A stretch of 64,000 nt of DNA from Tetrapyrgos nigripes (Eukaryota; Basidiomycota; Agaricomycetes; Agaricales; Campanellaceae), in contig JAACJM010000227.1 in NCBI GenBank assembly GCA_013368315.1, forward strand, positions 62,001 through 126,000. Direction: 5' to 3'. The stretch's first letter is position 1; each line of letters begins with the position of its first letter. The translations under genes were made by a program, and so were the position numbers. Below are positions 11,334-22,699 of this stretch, in pieces. The notes below the pieces were generated by a model. That model made no database searches, was not told the origin of the DNA, and was given only the letters and a program-made list of their open reading frames with translations.

Positions 11334-11933
11334 GTCGTTCTACAAGTTTGGGTCAGCGAAGAACACTTGAGGATTCATTACTGTGATTCTTATACCTGCA
11401 TACTGCGTCTGTTCGAGCTATCATCCATTTCCACGTCCATTTGACTCGACGAGAGCGAAACAAGGCAAGTGTACCAAGTCGTCAAGGAAGAACTAAGTGG
11501 CAGTGTTGTTTATTTGGCAAACAAAGTTTCACGAGTCGCTTGCCACAACTTCCCACAAGGGGTAGCATGATAACTCACATGGTCAATCACTTGTCTGTTG
11601 AAAAGCAGCCCCTACAGAGGTTCCCTACATGGTCCCCAAAAACCCTCTCTAGACCCTTAGATGAGGGTGTTCCAAAACAAATTTTAACGTCCTGACAGTC
11701 GGACTAACTAACCATCACTATATGGGAATACTAGTATCATGGGCAACCCCCTTGTTGTGCTAGCAATCATGTGCAGAACCATTTTACACGTATACAGCAT
11801 GCCGCATTGATACAATGCCCTCCAAGCCTACAATTCTTCTAGCTAGGTATATATATCCATATAACCTTCTTCAGACTCCTTGTCTGCCCAATCTTTCTTA
11901 TTCATATTGACGTCTCTACGTTGTCTCTACGTC

Positions 11934-13594
11934 CTACTTCTGAGGCGGTCCAAGAGGCTTGGGGTAAGGCTGTCTCTGGAAGTAAGTACCCGCTGCAAGC
12001 AAGTGGAATATATTCGTGCCGTCGCCCTAAACAAAAAAGAAAAGAAAAGAAAAGAACATCACAACGCATTAGCACCCTTCAGTAATAGAACAACGAAGAA
12101 CAGCGCTTACAATCATCGTGAAAGGGAACCCAGGATCAAATGACGGAGCCTCACTCTCCAAAAACTTGATCTGTTCGTCCGTCAAGGACACGTCCAAAGC
12201 TTCAATGTTCTGCTCGAGGTGTTCTACTTTACGACCACCAATGATAGGGAAGACGTTGGTCGTTTTGTGGAGGACGTAGGCAATGGCGACTAGAAACGAG
12301 TAGAAACGAGCATACAAGGTCAGTAGTACAGCCAGAGAGATGAGGTAATGGAGATAATGAGCGGAAGGGACTCACCAGTGGAAATATTCTTCACTCCGAC
12401 TTCCTTGGCGACCTTTTCGAGGGCTCGGGATATCTTGACCTCCTCAGGTGTTCTCTTCCACTCGGGGCCGTGCATGGACCTTCCGTTTTCACCAGACTTC
12501 TCACGGCGTTCTTCTTCCTCGTCGGTGCGAAGACGGCCTCCACCGATGACGTTCCAGGGGGCGATTGCGAGGCCTGATCATCAGTTGTTTCATGAAGGAT
12601 GGAACGCGAGTCGCGATAAGAGGAGACGCCAGGAAGCGCGGCGGATGTATGCGTGTCAGAGAAGACAATACATATGTATATAGGTGATGCACATAGGGAT
12701 CTGATAACGTACCGTTAGCTCTCGCCATAGGAATGATATCCCGCTCGAATGAACGGTCAGTGATACCCCATTTGCCTTGGTAGATGACGAAAGGAGTCTT
12801 GCCGTAGGCCCTGGCGTATTGATTGGCTTGAGAGACAACCCAAGCAGGTGTATCGGAAACGCCCTAGGATGACGTTAATGGACAGCATACAAAGTCAAGA
12901 ACGCTGTTGGCATTCACCAAGTACAAGACCTTTCCCGAGACCACCAGGTTATGCAAGCTGTCCATGATCTCCTCGATGGAGGTATCAAAGTCCCACCAGT
13001 GGACGTAGAGAATATCGATGTAATCGGTCTTGAGCTTCTTCAAACTGTGCTTCAAAGAAACATGCATGGATTTCGTGCTGTTTCCGACGTAGTTGGCGGT
13101 TTGCTTGATATCAGGATCGACGACTTTGAAGCATGTGGTGTACTACGAGCATATACTTATGAGAACTTGACGACACGCATATGAGCAAAAGACAAGACTC
13201 ACCTTGGTAGCCAAGACAATCTGGTCACGGTTGTTCCTCGCCTCCATCCATTCACCAATGAACTGCTCCGATGTCTCATCCTGGCTATAAGCACACGGCG
13301 AACAAGGTCATTAGCACACATGCGTACCGTACCCGGAGAGCCAAAAACGCCTTACTAGTTGTTGGCGGTATCAATGAAGTTGCCGCCCTTTTCGAAATAC
13401 GCGTCCATTAGCTTGAAGCTATCTTCCTTGGACATCGAGCCCATAAAGTCGTTCCACTTGTCTCCGATACTCATAGCTCCAAGGACAAGTGGAGACACGC
13501 GAACTCCTGCGCGACTGGAGAGAACGCGTAGGACTCCCAGAGCGGTCGGCGGTTTGGGGTGAGGCTGGAATGCGCTTTGACGGTCGGAAGGCAT
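11934..13594 (-). CDS. Aldo-keto reductase, aryl-alcohol dehydrogenase / norsolorinic-acid-reductase type, copy A (388 aa)
   Basis: Seven exons on the minus strand: 13356-13594, 13203-13284, 12918-13142, 12713-12863, 12376-12573, 12111-12289, 11934-12026 (1,167 nt, in frame). AKR landmarks: strand 1 [15 protein letters not shown]; catalytic Asp and Tyr in [14 protein letters not shown] (about residues 70-82); Lys in QIVLATKYT; His in [10 protein letters not shown]; cofactor-binding end [12 protein letters not shown]. Length suits AKR9-type fungal reductases, which use NADPH to reduce aryl aldehydes or polyketide ketones in the cytosol. The substrate cannot be told from sequence. The C-terminus ends PKPLGPPQK, unlike copy B. 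A TATA box lies about 60 bp upstream. Confidence 0.88.
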
Positions 13595-13652
13595 GATGAG
13601 GGTGGTAAATGTCTGAGAGAAGACTGGGAAAACTATGCCCAGAATCTGCTCC

Positions 13653-13660
13653 TATTTATA
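13653..13660 (-). promoter_or_regulatory. TATA box of AKR copy A
   Basis: TATAAATA on the minus strand, about 60 bp before the ATG at 13594. The same box is kept in copy B at 24084-24091. Confidence 0.6.
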
Positions 13661-13905
13661 CACAGAGGCGATAAAAACAAAACGTCATCGATTTCCATGG
13701 ATTTCTCTTGAGAATGTCATGTCAGTAAGAGAAGACTCTTCTGCAGGTGACACGTCCATCCCGCCCCGGAAGCTATCCGACGATTTGTGTTACTACTTAG
13801 GATATCGGAGAGAAGGTTGTCGTCTCATACATTGATGCAGTATGCCAGCATGTAAAGCCTTCCGAAAGGTTACAGAGCAAAAAAGTTGAAAAATCCGCGA
13901 TAAGT

Positions 13906-14385
13906 CTGAGGAGGACTTACATTACGAGGCCTTTAGGCTGAGTTAACTTAGGTGACCTTTGCAATTCAATCGCAACTTTTCCACGCCTGCAATTTCTATT
14001 GGCCAGTCTATGACCGAATGATCGGTCTAGACTCACGACGCATCGGCTTTTCGATCCGACTAAAGCTGTCGTCAACCATGAACAAACAATGATATAACCC
14101 AAGTCCCGTCGGATTTTCCTAAGTCCTTTCGCCTTCACCCCGCGATATGTATGTATGTATTATGTAGCCAATACACAAGCATACAAGTACGCGCCGTCAG
14201 TCAATTGATCAGCCCTGTTTTTGCAATCATGATCGGCTACAACGCGGTTCAAGAATATAGCAAGGTTTTAGTGTGTAGGCCATCAGAAAAAGCCGCGATT
14301 TAATTAACTCGGTTGCCCGGCTTGACAGCAGCTAAACGGCAACGTGCCCTGCCTTTATTCGGTTGTACAAGCCGAGCAATATAAA
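13906..14385. other. Intergenic region, nothing recognised
   Basis: Lies between the edge of duplication arm A and the hAT-like element. Contains a short TATG repeat (ATGTATGTATGTAT, about 14146). No coding signal is seen. The last 8 bp (AATATAAA) are the left target duplication of the next element. Confidence 0.4.
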
Positions 14386-15055
14386 TAGGGCTCCGCACCG
14401 TCCAGTAATACTGGTACGCCCGTATTTTTTTACGGGTCCAGTACTGGTACGGTGTACCCGTCCCCGTATTCGTACAGGTTCATCTGGAAGCTTGTACGAT
14501 ACGGGACGGGTACTGATACGGCAGTATTACGGGTTAATACGGGTATACGGGTCTTTTTGCCAGGAAATGGTCAGGAATCTGATTTGAAATAGACTTATTG
14601 GGACTTATTGAGAGGAATTAATGCAAGAAACAATTTGATGTAGTGCACCGCTCAACGTTAACAGTGCGTTCGAGATGACTTTGAGGCACAAAGCATTTCG
14701 GCAATACTTCGGCAGGTCTCTACGCACCTTTTTTGGTAAGTACATTTTCCCTTGATGTGATCAAGCATCAATTTTCCCAAGATTTTCCGCCGCAAACTGC
14801 TCAGTATTTGACGATATTTAATTTACAGAGGTAGCATATGGCATAAACACAGAGAAAAGCCTTCGCCAATGCATGGCCGACCCGTATACCGTACAAACCC
14901 GTACGACGGCCGTAAAAAATACGGTCCAATACGGGTTTACCCGTCCAGTACCCGTACCTGTATTGGACCCTGCAGCGGCCTTGTACGGTACGGGACCGTA
15001 TCCGTCGTACGGTACCAGTACAAACCGTACAGTACTGGTACGGCGCGGAGCCCTA
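14386..15055. mobile_element. Non-autonomous hAT-like element, 670 bp
   Basis: Termini TAGGGCTCCG / CGGAGCCCTA are inverted repeats. They are flanked by an exact 8-bp direct repeat AATATAAA (14378-14385 and 15056-15063), the target size of hAT transposons. Both subterminal regions (about 170-200 bp each) are crowded with short GTAC/TACGG/CCGTA motifs in both orientations, a usual transposase-binding layout. No transposase is inside. Confidence 0.85.
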
Positions 15056-16169
15056 AATATAAACACTGGGGTTCTAAGTATGAATAGGCATTGATTGCAT
15101 GATTACTTATCTTGTTCTTACAGTGAATCTCTACTGAATAACCACAGTATGATATTCCTAATATGGCTAACGCTGCAACCCTACTATGGGCCTCGTAACT
15201 TGCCATGCGAAGCAGTGGTATCTTTCCCCAGTAGCATTGTGATGGTCACATTACTTACGTGTCGTCTTTCTCTTCCCACGCCAAAAATACAAAAATATCC
15301 GCCCGGCAGAAAGGCGTATAGAAACACACTTTTTTACAGATATATCTTATATCAGTAGTAGTGATGTGATCTATCCATCGAGCGGATATTTTTGTCTTTT
15401 CGGCGTGTCCCCCGGACAGTCAACAATTGGTCAACACCGCTCGGTGGAAGGCTTTGAAGCTTTTTTTCGCGCCCTTTCTCATTCCCCATTCCACTCCATC
15501 TCACACGTCCACTGGTATCCGAATTCATTTCGTTTTTCGGTGCAGACTTAGTGCAGACAGAATCCGCTTCTACCTGCAACCTTTCCCCATCATCATCCCT
15601 GTATTCCAGCACACCACCAACTGGCTCCTCCTTTTTGCCATCATGTCCACCATCTCTGTTGCTATACCATATCGTGTGCACCATCTCACCTGTCCAACTG
15701 CTCTCCTATTCTACGTAGTTGCGTGGTCAAGAACACCACATTTTTGGCTTTCGTCTACGTCGACTGGCAACCGAGGCGCGTCTTCTCCTTGTTCTCATTA
15801 TTCTTCCTGTTTCGTTCTCTGCCTACCTCCTTTACCCATTTACCTACAATTTCACTATCTCTTTTATATGCTACTGTTTATTTTCTTTCTTTCCTCGAAT
15901 ACCTACTTCGCCTTGCATTCTACTTTCGCTTTTACACGCTTGACTTGCTATCCAGACGTCTTCGTCCCATGAAAGGATGGGTTATTTCCTATGATGATGT
16001 TTAAGGCAAAACTTGTTACGCCATCCATGTTCATCGCCTACTTTTTCACCCCCGTCTACTAGCAACAAGGCGACTTCCCTATATTTTATATCTTTCACCA
16101 TATGTTTCTCTGGTTTCCTTATACCAGGACGCCTCTTTCATGTGTTGTATGCCTTGCCACTATTGCATA
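15056..16169. other. Intergenic region with an inverted repeat; pyrimidine-rich
   Basis: No supported gene. A plus-strand frame at 15427-15972 is long but T/C-rich, has no domain and overlaps two other open frames. The inverted repeat at 15277-15407 is the only clear structure. Confidence 0.45.
15277..15407. repeat. Inverted repeat, about 31-bp arms
   Basis: Left arm 15277-15307 and right arm 15377-15407 are reverse complements with few mismatches (both contain ACAAAAATATCCGC on opposite strands). About 70 bp lies between them. Could be a very short MITE. Target duplications were not evident. Confidence 0.65.
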
Positions 16170-17080
16170 TCTGACAAATCGTGCAGTGAGATTTTCGGGT
16201 TGCTCCGGCCGTCGACTGACACCGGATGCTATGAGATGGTACGGTTCAAGTAGAACCTTCTTTACGATAATGTTCAGTTTCAGCAAGCTTTCCACTTTCA
16301 GCACCATTCTCGCTGCCTCTTCTGCAGCATTTTCCACTCCCGTCAACGTCAGGAAATGAGAGGTGTTGGACGTCTTTGTGCCACCCATCACGTCCCCCGT
16401 TGAAGGAGACGTTTGGGTCGTTGGGCAGCAGAGAAACGTCACTTGGTAGGTGCCATCCTGGGCATTTCATCAATGCTATTTTAACACTAGAATGTTGTTA
16501 GGTGTTAGGGATACTTCCAACGCTCCAACCCAAATCACCAACCCCATTGGACAGATTGTGGAGAGTCTTTCCAGCCGAGTGAGTGATGGTGAAGTCAGGG
16601 CTGAAGTTACCAGAGTCTCCGAACACTGTAGCAGATACATACATATGAGTTCATCAAGATACAGTAATACATGCAGCAACACACAGACGAGAGCGTAATC
16701 ATAACCGTCAACATTTTCTGGAACGATGACCTCAATTGAACCGATGAGGATGTTGAAGCAGGAGGCAAGGAGGGCTGTAGGACATTGATGTGATAACGAT
16801 GAGTTTCCCCAAGCTTGTAAGTTGTGGTGTATCCAAGTGAAGATAAAGCCTTACTATTGGTAGTCTCTTCTTTGCGAGGGACCATGACATTGGATGGGTC
16901 AACGAGTAGTCATTCTTGTGTATGAGAAAACTTATGGACGATTTTTTGTACTTTAACACTGTTCAAATGTGGAATGAATCTATGTGATGCGATCTTTTTA
17001 TTCAAGGTAACGGCTAAGAAAAAGAAAACGTTATGCTACTTACTACCGAAAATAATAACTTCCAATTAAAAGGTCAGTCC
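16170..17080. repeat. Duplicated segment matching 8050-9360
   Basis: Matches the KNH-type gene and flanks: the upstream GATTTTCGGGTTGCTC and GACACCGGATGCTATGAGAT blocks, the gene itself, the 3' flank, and the first bases of the neighbouring F-box 3' end (AGGTCAGTCCCCA). About 390 bp corresponding to 8150-8540, with the TATA box, is missing. An internal part is inverted (16557-16886). Confidence 0.85.
16270..16904 (+). pseudogene. KNH-type secreted protein pseudogene with internal inversion
   Basis: Copy of the gene at 8562. The signal peptide is preserved (MFSFSKLSTFSTILAASSAAF) but codon 30 is TGA (16357-16359), where the intact copy reads AGA. Exon 1 and the start of exon 2 are in the original order up to about 16556. 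Then 16557-16886 is the reverse complement of the rest of the gene (the end of exon 2, introns 2-3, exons 3-4 and the stop region). Direct order resumes with ATTGGATGGGTCAACGAG. It cannot encode the protein. It also lacks the promoter piece of the intact copy. Confidence 0.85.
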
Positions 17081-17814
17081 CCAAAGGATGGGATATATAT
17101 AGTAATGGTGGAAAGGGTGCATCTATCGGTACATGTCGTTAGTAAAACCGATTACAGCAAATAAGAATAACAACACATACCTAGGGTTCAAAAAGTTCAG
17201 TCCTGGACCTTGGTCCAGACCGAACTTCACTGGACTGAACCTGAAGTCCAACTCAAAGTTCAGAAATCTTGAGAACCGGACCGCAGGTTCAGTTCACGGT
17301 TCAACCAGCCATCGGAATTGGTGGACACGTCCAAATGCGTCCAAACACGTTCGGACCGGTAAAGTTTGAAACCCATTCGGTAAGCAGAATTTTAAGGCAC
17401 CCGAAATGTGTCTCTGTCTTCAACTACCATGTGCACTCTTCCTCAATGCCCAGTGTGCCTGTCTGTTTTGCGCCAAGTTTCTGGGTAGGTTGTTATTGTA
17501 CAGCGCTGGCATATAGGGTTTCTGTTCCTTTACTAGGCCAAATATATCATTTTTGTGCCTATTATCTGCGTGTTTTTTGTCAGCTTTTCAATGCAAGCAA
17601 CGCCGCTAGCCAAATGATAGTAGCACTAGCATTGTTCGCTGAGTTACAAGCAAAGTTTCAGGTCAGTGTCTAATTCACTTATTTTTTTGAAACTTTTTTT
17701 TCTTTCACAAACCCTCACCACCCTGCTGAACCAGTGTCATTTGATGAGCTACAGGCAACGTTCCACCCTCTCTACCCTGCGGAACATTCATCTGCCTGCT
17801 GGCACAACTAGAAA

Positions 17815-17826
17815 GGTATAAATACC
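17815..17826 (+). promoter_or_regulatory. TATA box of the hAT transposase gene
   Basis: GGTATAAATACC, itself a palindrome around TATAAATA, about 40 bp upstream of the ATG at 17858. Confidence 0.5.
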
Positions 17827-17857
17827 TCAAGGTAGACCTTAAGTCTTTGCAAGATCC

Positions 17858-20800
17858 ATGGCAGTGATCACTAGCAGTGACAACTGTGCTCTTGGCCCTG
17901 ATGGCAAGCTTCTCGATGCCTCTCAGATTGTGTGGGACTATGATCCTGATCCTACCATTGTCCCTCCTGGCACTCAGACCTTGTCTTCTCCTCCTTCTAC
18001 CTCTCAGACTGTTCGGAACGCATTCGATGTTCTTACCTCGCATGGACATGCTCAGGCTAAAACTGTTGCTGGTCAGCGTAAATCAACCAGAACCTGTCGT
18101 CCTACCCAAAAGATGCTTGAAAACAACACTCCTAGAGGCAACGGCAAGCGCAAGGCCTCTCCAAGTTCAGAACGCCATCCTGCTGCCTGCAAAGTAGCAA
18201 AAAATCCAAGTCGGAATAAGCACTCAGATGATGTGACAGATCTTGATATCTCCGACGTTGATATGGATGCTTTGGATGACTCAGAGTCTGAAACCGACGA
18301 CAAGTCTGAGGTTCAGCTGTTGGACTATGACACTATGAAATCATTCAATGCTGGCGAGGTACGTCACTGACTTTATTTACTGATTTGTTCACACTGACTT
18401 GCTCTTCGCAGGTCCTTGTTGCAGCTCTCTCAAAAGCATCCCGTACTCAAGATGTTTATCTGATCTTTGAGAAGGCGGAACACACCAACCCAGACACTAA
18501 TGTAACTCAGTCAGGCCACATATGTGGCATTTGCAGGTAATCTTTTCTTTGCAGTATATTCCCAGGAAATTTTCTAATATTTTTGTCACAGGAGGAAACA
18601 GTTACCGGCAAAAACTTACTTTATGACTGGGAGTGTGACTAGCCTTCGCAAGCACATTGCACGGTGTGTGACATATCGATTTTTTGCCTACTAGTATCTA
18701 ATGGCACAAATTCCAGCAATAAGGACCATTTTGCTGTTTATAAAGACCTTTGTGAGAAAAAGGGTGTCTCGATGAATGCTACAGCAATTCCAGCTTCATC
18801 TAATGATCTTTCGAGGTGAGCGTCTGAAATAGTGCCTACTAATCAGTACTGATCAATATTTCAGACGAACTATGCTGGACAGTGTTGTTGTTAAACAACC
18901 TACTGTTGAATTCAGCACTGCAGGACTGCGTGACTACATTGTGGAGCTTGTAGTTCTCGAGGATAAGGTATGGTAACTATCTTACCAATAATTTGAAGCT
19001 GACTTCTTAACTCTGCTAACAAACAGGCATTGCGTTTTGTTACTCGCCCATCATTTCAGCATCTCTTACAGTTTTGTCGGCCAGCCATAAGAGATAAGGA
19101 TTTCATCTGTGACATGACTCTCTGGACCGAGATTCTGCAACGTGCAGAATCTGTCATCAACATCATCAAGGCAAAGATAACTGTAAGGAATTTTATGTTT
19201 ATTTTTTACAGGCTGTTGACAGGTTCTACAACGAACTATAGGGTGTTTCGGGCAAGGTTTCAACCACCTTTGACTTGTGGACATCTGATCCTTGTGATCT
19301 GTATATGTCTATTACAGCACATTATATTTGGGCACCAGAGGATCATCCTAACGATTGGACACTTGAATGCGAGCAACTAGAATTTGCTCCATTCTTTGGA
19401 CATCATTCTGGTGCCAATCAGGCAGCTGTCTTGACAAAAGCCTTTGAGAAGTTTGGAATTGATCGTAACAAGGTGAGTTTCTGTAGATCTTGTGTTTGTG
19501 TCATTCATTCCCACTTGCATTTATATACTAGCTGGGCTGGCAAACTGCAGACAATGCATCCAACAATGATACCACTTTGCAAAGCATTGCCACCATTATC
19601 AACCAGGCTGATGAAGGCAGCATACTGGATTCTGATGACACTGAGTTCTGGAATGCTTCTGAGCACTGCATTCGGTGACTTACTTTTCAGATTTCACTTA
19701 TGGATAGGTGTATTGACATGATCTTAGGTGTATGGAGCACTGCGTTCATCTAGCTGCTGGGGCCTTCACCAAGGGAATTACCCCAACATCTAGTAGTAAT
19801 ATCACTGTCCCAGATCCAGAGCAACCTGAGGATAATGGAAACAAAGATCTGGATGAAATTGATGAGTTTGCACCAGGTGATGTAGTTGGAAAGGTTTTGG
19901 CCCTAATCAGACAGGTATGTTTTCTTTGCATTGTATTTACTTTGCATTGACATTTGGATGCAGATATGTGTTTCTCCTCAGGCCCATGCATATTTCAGAA
20001 AGTGCTGTATCTCGACTAACAATCGGCCTCTCGAATTGAGGCTCTGGATTCGTACCCGATGGGCTTCTCTGCATGATGCATTGGATAGAGTAATTGTTCT
20101 TGAAAAGGTATGCACTGTCCATTTCTTCAGAGAGAAGATATTCACTCATTCAAATTAGGCAATTATTCTCTTTACGCAGACTGCTGATGACAATGAAAGT
20201 GTTCCAAAATTGAAGAACAAGTCCTATCTTGACTACCGCATGAGTCGTGTTGACTGGGATCATCTCAAGATAGTTCACAAGGTTTTGTCGGTATGTAGGT
20301 AGAGATGTGGAATATAATTATATCTCATGAAATGTCATTGGTCTAGCTCCCTGCTCAAGCAACTCAGTCATTCTCCAGCTCTCGTCATCCTACGCTCTCG
20401 AAAACTATACCCACTTTGGAGTATATGCGTTCCATGTGGGCTGCAATGTCTGAAAACACTTGATTCTTGCCTGTCAAGTCAGCACTGCTCAAAGGGATCG
20501 AGAATATTGATAAGTGGTACAATAAAGTTGATGATAGTCCTGCATATTTTATTACTCTTGGTCTGTCTGATTTAGCATCTCATTATTATTTTTATGGATG
20601 TTCACAATATTTCAGTTCTGAATCCAACAATCAAGCTTGCATATGTCTCAGGAAAATGGCATAGTGATTGGGTTCAGGTCGGAATGGCTGCATTGGAGTG
20701 TGAGGCAAGCAAAATTTATTTCATATGAGTGATCTACAGTTAACTTTTGATCATTAGTTCGACAAGTATTACATTCAGCCGCAACAAAACACTCCTTCTA

Positions 20801-21429
20801 ATCCCTCATCCTCAAGTGCTTCAAGTATGTCTGTTGTCAAAATATCTGTAATCAAACACTAATATGCATATCCTACAGCTAGTGAATTTGGCCATGGCTG
20901 GATGATGGCTGCTATTCAAGACAGGCTGCGCGCTGATGCAGCTATCAGTTCTGATCCTCGAACAGAACTACGACGTTATCTAGAAAGCCCACTCGAGCCT
21001 CAGCCACAAGGGGAAGATGGTAAAATAAATGAATTTGATGTCATTTGGTGGTGGGGTGTAAGTTTTCCAATCAATCTGTTCACAACATGGTTCTGATTTT
21101 GAGTCTTAAAGCATCATCAAGATACTTATCCAACACTTTCACGCATGGCGCGTGATTATCTGGCCATCCAGGGCTCTGCAACTCCATCAGAGAGAGCATT
21201 CTCAAGTGCAGGCCTCACTGATCACAAGTCCCGCAATAGGTTGAAACCCAAAATGTTTGCAGCCATTCAGACTCTCAAAGCTGCTTACCGCAATGGACAT
21301 ATTTCTGCTCATCAACAAGCTTCTGAGCATGTAAAGGACCTTCAAAAAGCTTTGGAAGAATATTATTTTGGAGAGGATGAGGACAGTGAATCCGAGGGAG
21401 AGGAATCTAGTGTCATCCAGGCAGAGTAG
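17858..21429 (+). CDS. hAT family transposase (Activator-like), multi-exon
   Basis: ATG at 17858 (MAVITSSDNCALGPDGKLLD); exon 1 ends at 18357 and a 54-bp intron follows (18358-18411); about ten further short introns. The N-terminal third is low complexity and acidic. A BED-like zinc-finger region follows (GHICGIC ... SVTSLRKHIAR). The catalytic RNase-H-like part includes TTFDLWTSDPCDLYMSITAHY, the LGWQTADNASNND block (catalytic Asp) and the CMEHCVHLAAGAF block. The hAT dimerisation domain is near the end: YPTLSRMARDYLAIQGSATP, SERAFSSAG, then RNRLKPKMFAAIQTLK. Stop at 21427-21429. No disabling change was noticed in the exons I read, so the element may be autonomous. The exact splice sites in the 20.3-20.9 kb part are not certain. 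Confidence 0.82.
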
Positions 21430-21669
21430 TTGATAATATTGCCAATATTTTACAGTAAGTATCTATTATTTCATGTATCTATCATAGCTGCCGTTTACAA
21501 GTGTTTTCGGCCATATCGGGTGAGAAAGGGGTTCGGACGCGTCCGAACTTTGCTTGAACTTGAAGTCCAGTCCAAAGTTCGAAAAATTTGTGAACTGGAC
21601 ACCAAGTTCAGTCCGGCGTTCAAAAAATTTGTCTCTGAAACCGGACTGAACCGGACTTTTGGAACCCTA

Positions 21670-22699
21670 CACATACCTCCACCCGTGACTTTGCGTTGGA
21701 AGCCACATTGAGGTTCTGAGCTCTATAATTATTATCCACGGTTTCGGTCCCATTCTTCGTTCATCTCTTCATCTTCATCTTCATCTCCATCTCCAGATTC
21801 CCTTCCTGCGCCGAACTCCCGAGTCTCCGAGTCCTTCAATCCCGGCATCTACGATAACATCCCAACGCAGAGACAGAGGACCTGCGTATAGCTTGGAGAG
21901 GGTGCTGCCCTTATCGATACGATACGAAACGGAATTAGATGTCTGTAGCGTGACGCTGTTTGTCAGTATCACTTTCAAGCAAAAAGCCGAGAAGAAATAA
22001 AAGAAAGGTAAAGGACCGAAAGAAAAATTTTGGCCAAGACGTCATCGTCGTTGGGAATGGACGAGGCGGCTATGCGTCTATCAATGTAGCAGAGGGAAGT
22101 AGAGTTGGGGAAAGGAGAAGAGCTGAGGAGGCTATTGCAGAACGGAGTGAAAAGAAAGATGGAACGAAGAGAAAGAACAAGGAAAAGAAAGCTAAAAAAT
22201 AACCAGTTGAGGCCAAAAAACTCACCGAGACATGACAACTTCTTCCGCCATCCTCCTTCCAGCCCGGCTTTGACTCCAGCTTCAACATTGCAATCACCCT
22301 TATACATTTTTCCTCCTCCTCCAGCGTCGACGGTAGACGCGGAGAAACCGTTACATGGGCTTAGACGGCTTGAAGTTGTGGAGGATGTCAATGACAAATT
22401 GAGGGTGTTCCACAAGATTGAGGACTGCGAAATGACGAAGAACAGAAGCGGTATCAGGCTATGCGCTGAACGCAGCGAAGAGTAGGAAGGCAAAGTATCA
22501 CAGTGGAGCAAAGTTTGGAAAAACTCACTTAGTGGTTACGGAAGATCCTCTACCCAACCATAACGGCCCACCACGGACTCGAACGTGCACTGTACCAACC
22601 CAATCTCTCTAACCGCGGCCTCCAGTCCCAACCAACAGCACTACCGCATGAGAATCATGATCCTGCAAAGAGTCTTAAAAAGGAAGCCAGGTACGCGGA
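21670..22699. other. Intergenic region with repeat copy R1 and a gene-like fragment
   Basis: Right of the hAT element. Minus-strand 21781-21978 reads SVSYRIDKGSTLSKLYAGPL, which looks coding but is not recognised and is short. About 22005-22235 is a partial copy (R1) of the repeats at 23270-23495 and 30425-30633: GGACCGAAAGAAAAA, TTGGCCAAGACGTCA and GAGACATGACA occur in order. The remainder shows nothing clear. Confidence 0.45.

Larger units (their letters stand above)
11603..13905. repeat. Inverted duplication, arm A (contains AKR copy A)
   Basis: This segment matches 23807-26226 in reverse complement, including promoter, all exons and introns, and the 3' flank (for example GGGTTGCCCATGATACTAGT in both 3' flanks). 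Homology stops sharply at both ends. Introns and flanks are shared, so the copy arose by DNA duplication, not retrotransposition. Confidence 0.85.
17182..21669 (+). mobile_element. Complete hAT (Activator-type) DNA transposon, 4,488 bp
   Basis: Starts TAGGGTTCAAAAAGTTCAG and ends GGACTTTTGGAACCCTA; the termini are imperfect inverted repeats. An exact 8-bp target duplication CACATACC flanks it (17174-17181 and 21670-21677). Subterminal GGACTGAAC/GTTCAGTCC motifs occur at both ends, plus an 18-bp palindrome near the right end (21531-21548). It encodes one multi-exon transposase. It sits in the place where the second copy of the F-box gene would be expected. A related 3' end is found at 44188-44355. 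Confidence 0.9.

Noticed and set aside
11880..12143. Plus-strand frame over AKR copy A 3' end
   Set aside because: It is the antisense shadow of the AKR exons and introns.
15427..15972. Plus-strand 181-codon open frame
   Set aside because: T/C-rich sequence with three overlapping open frames; residues look like translated low complexity with hydrophobic runs, not a real protein.
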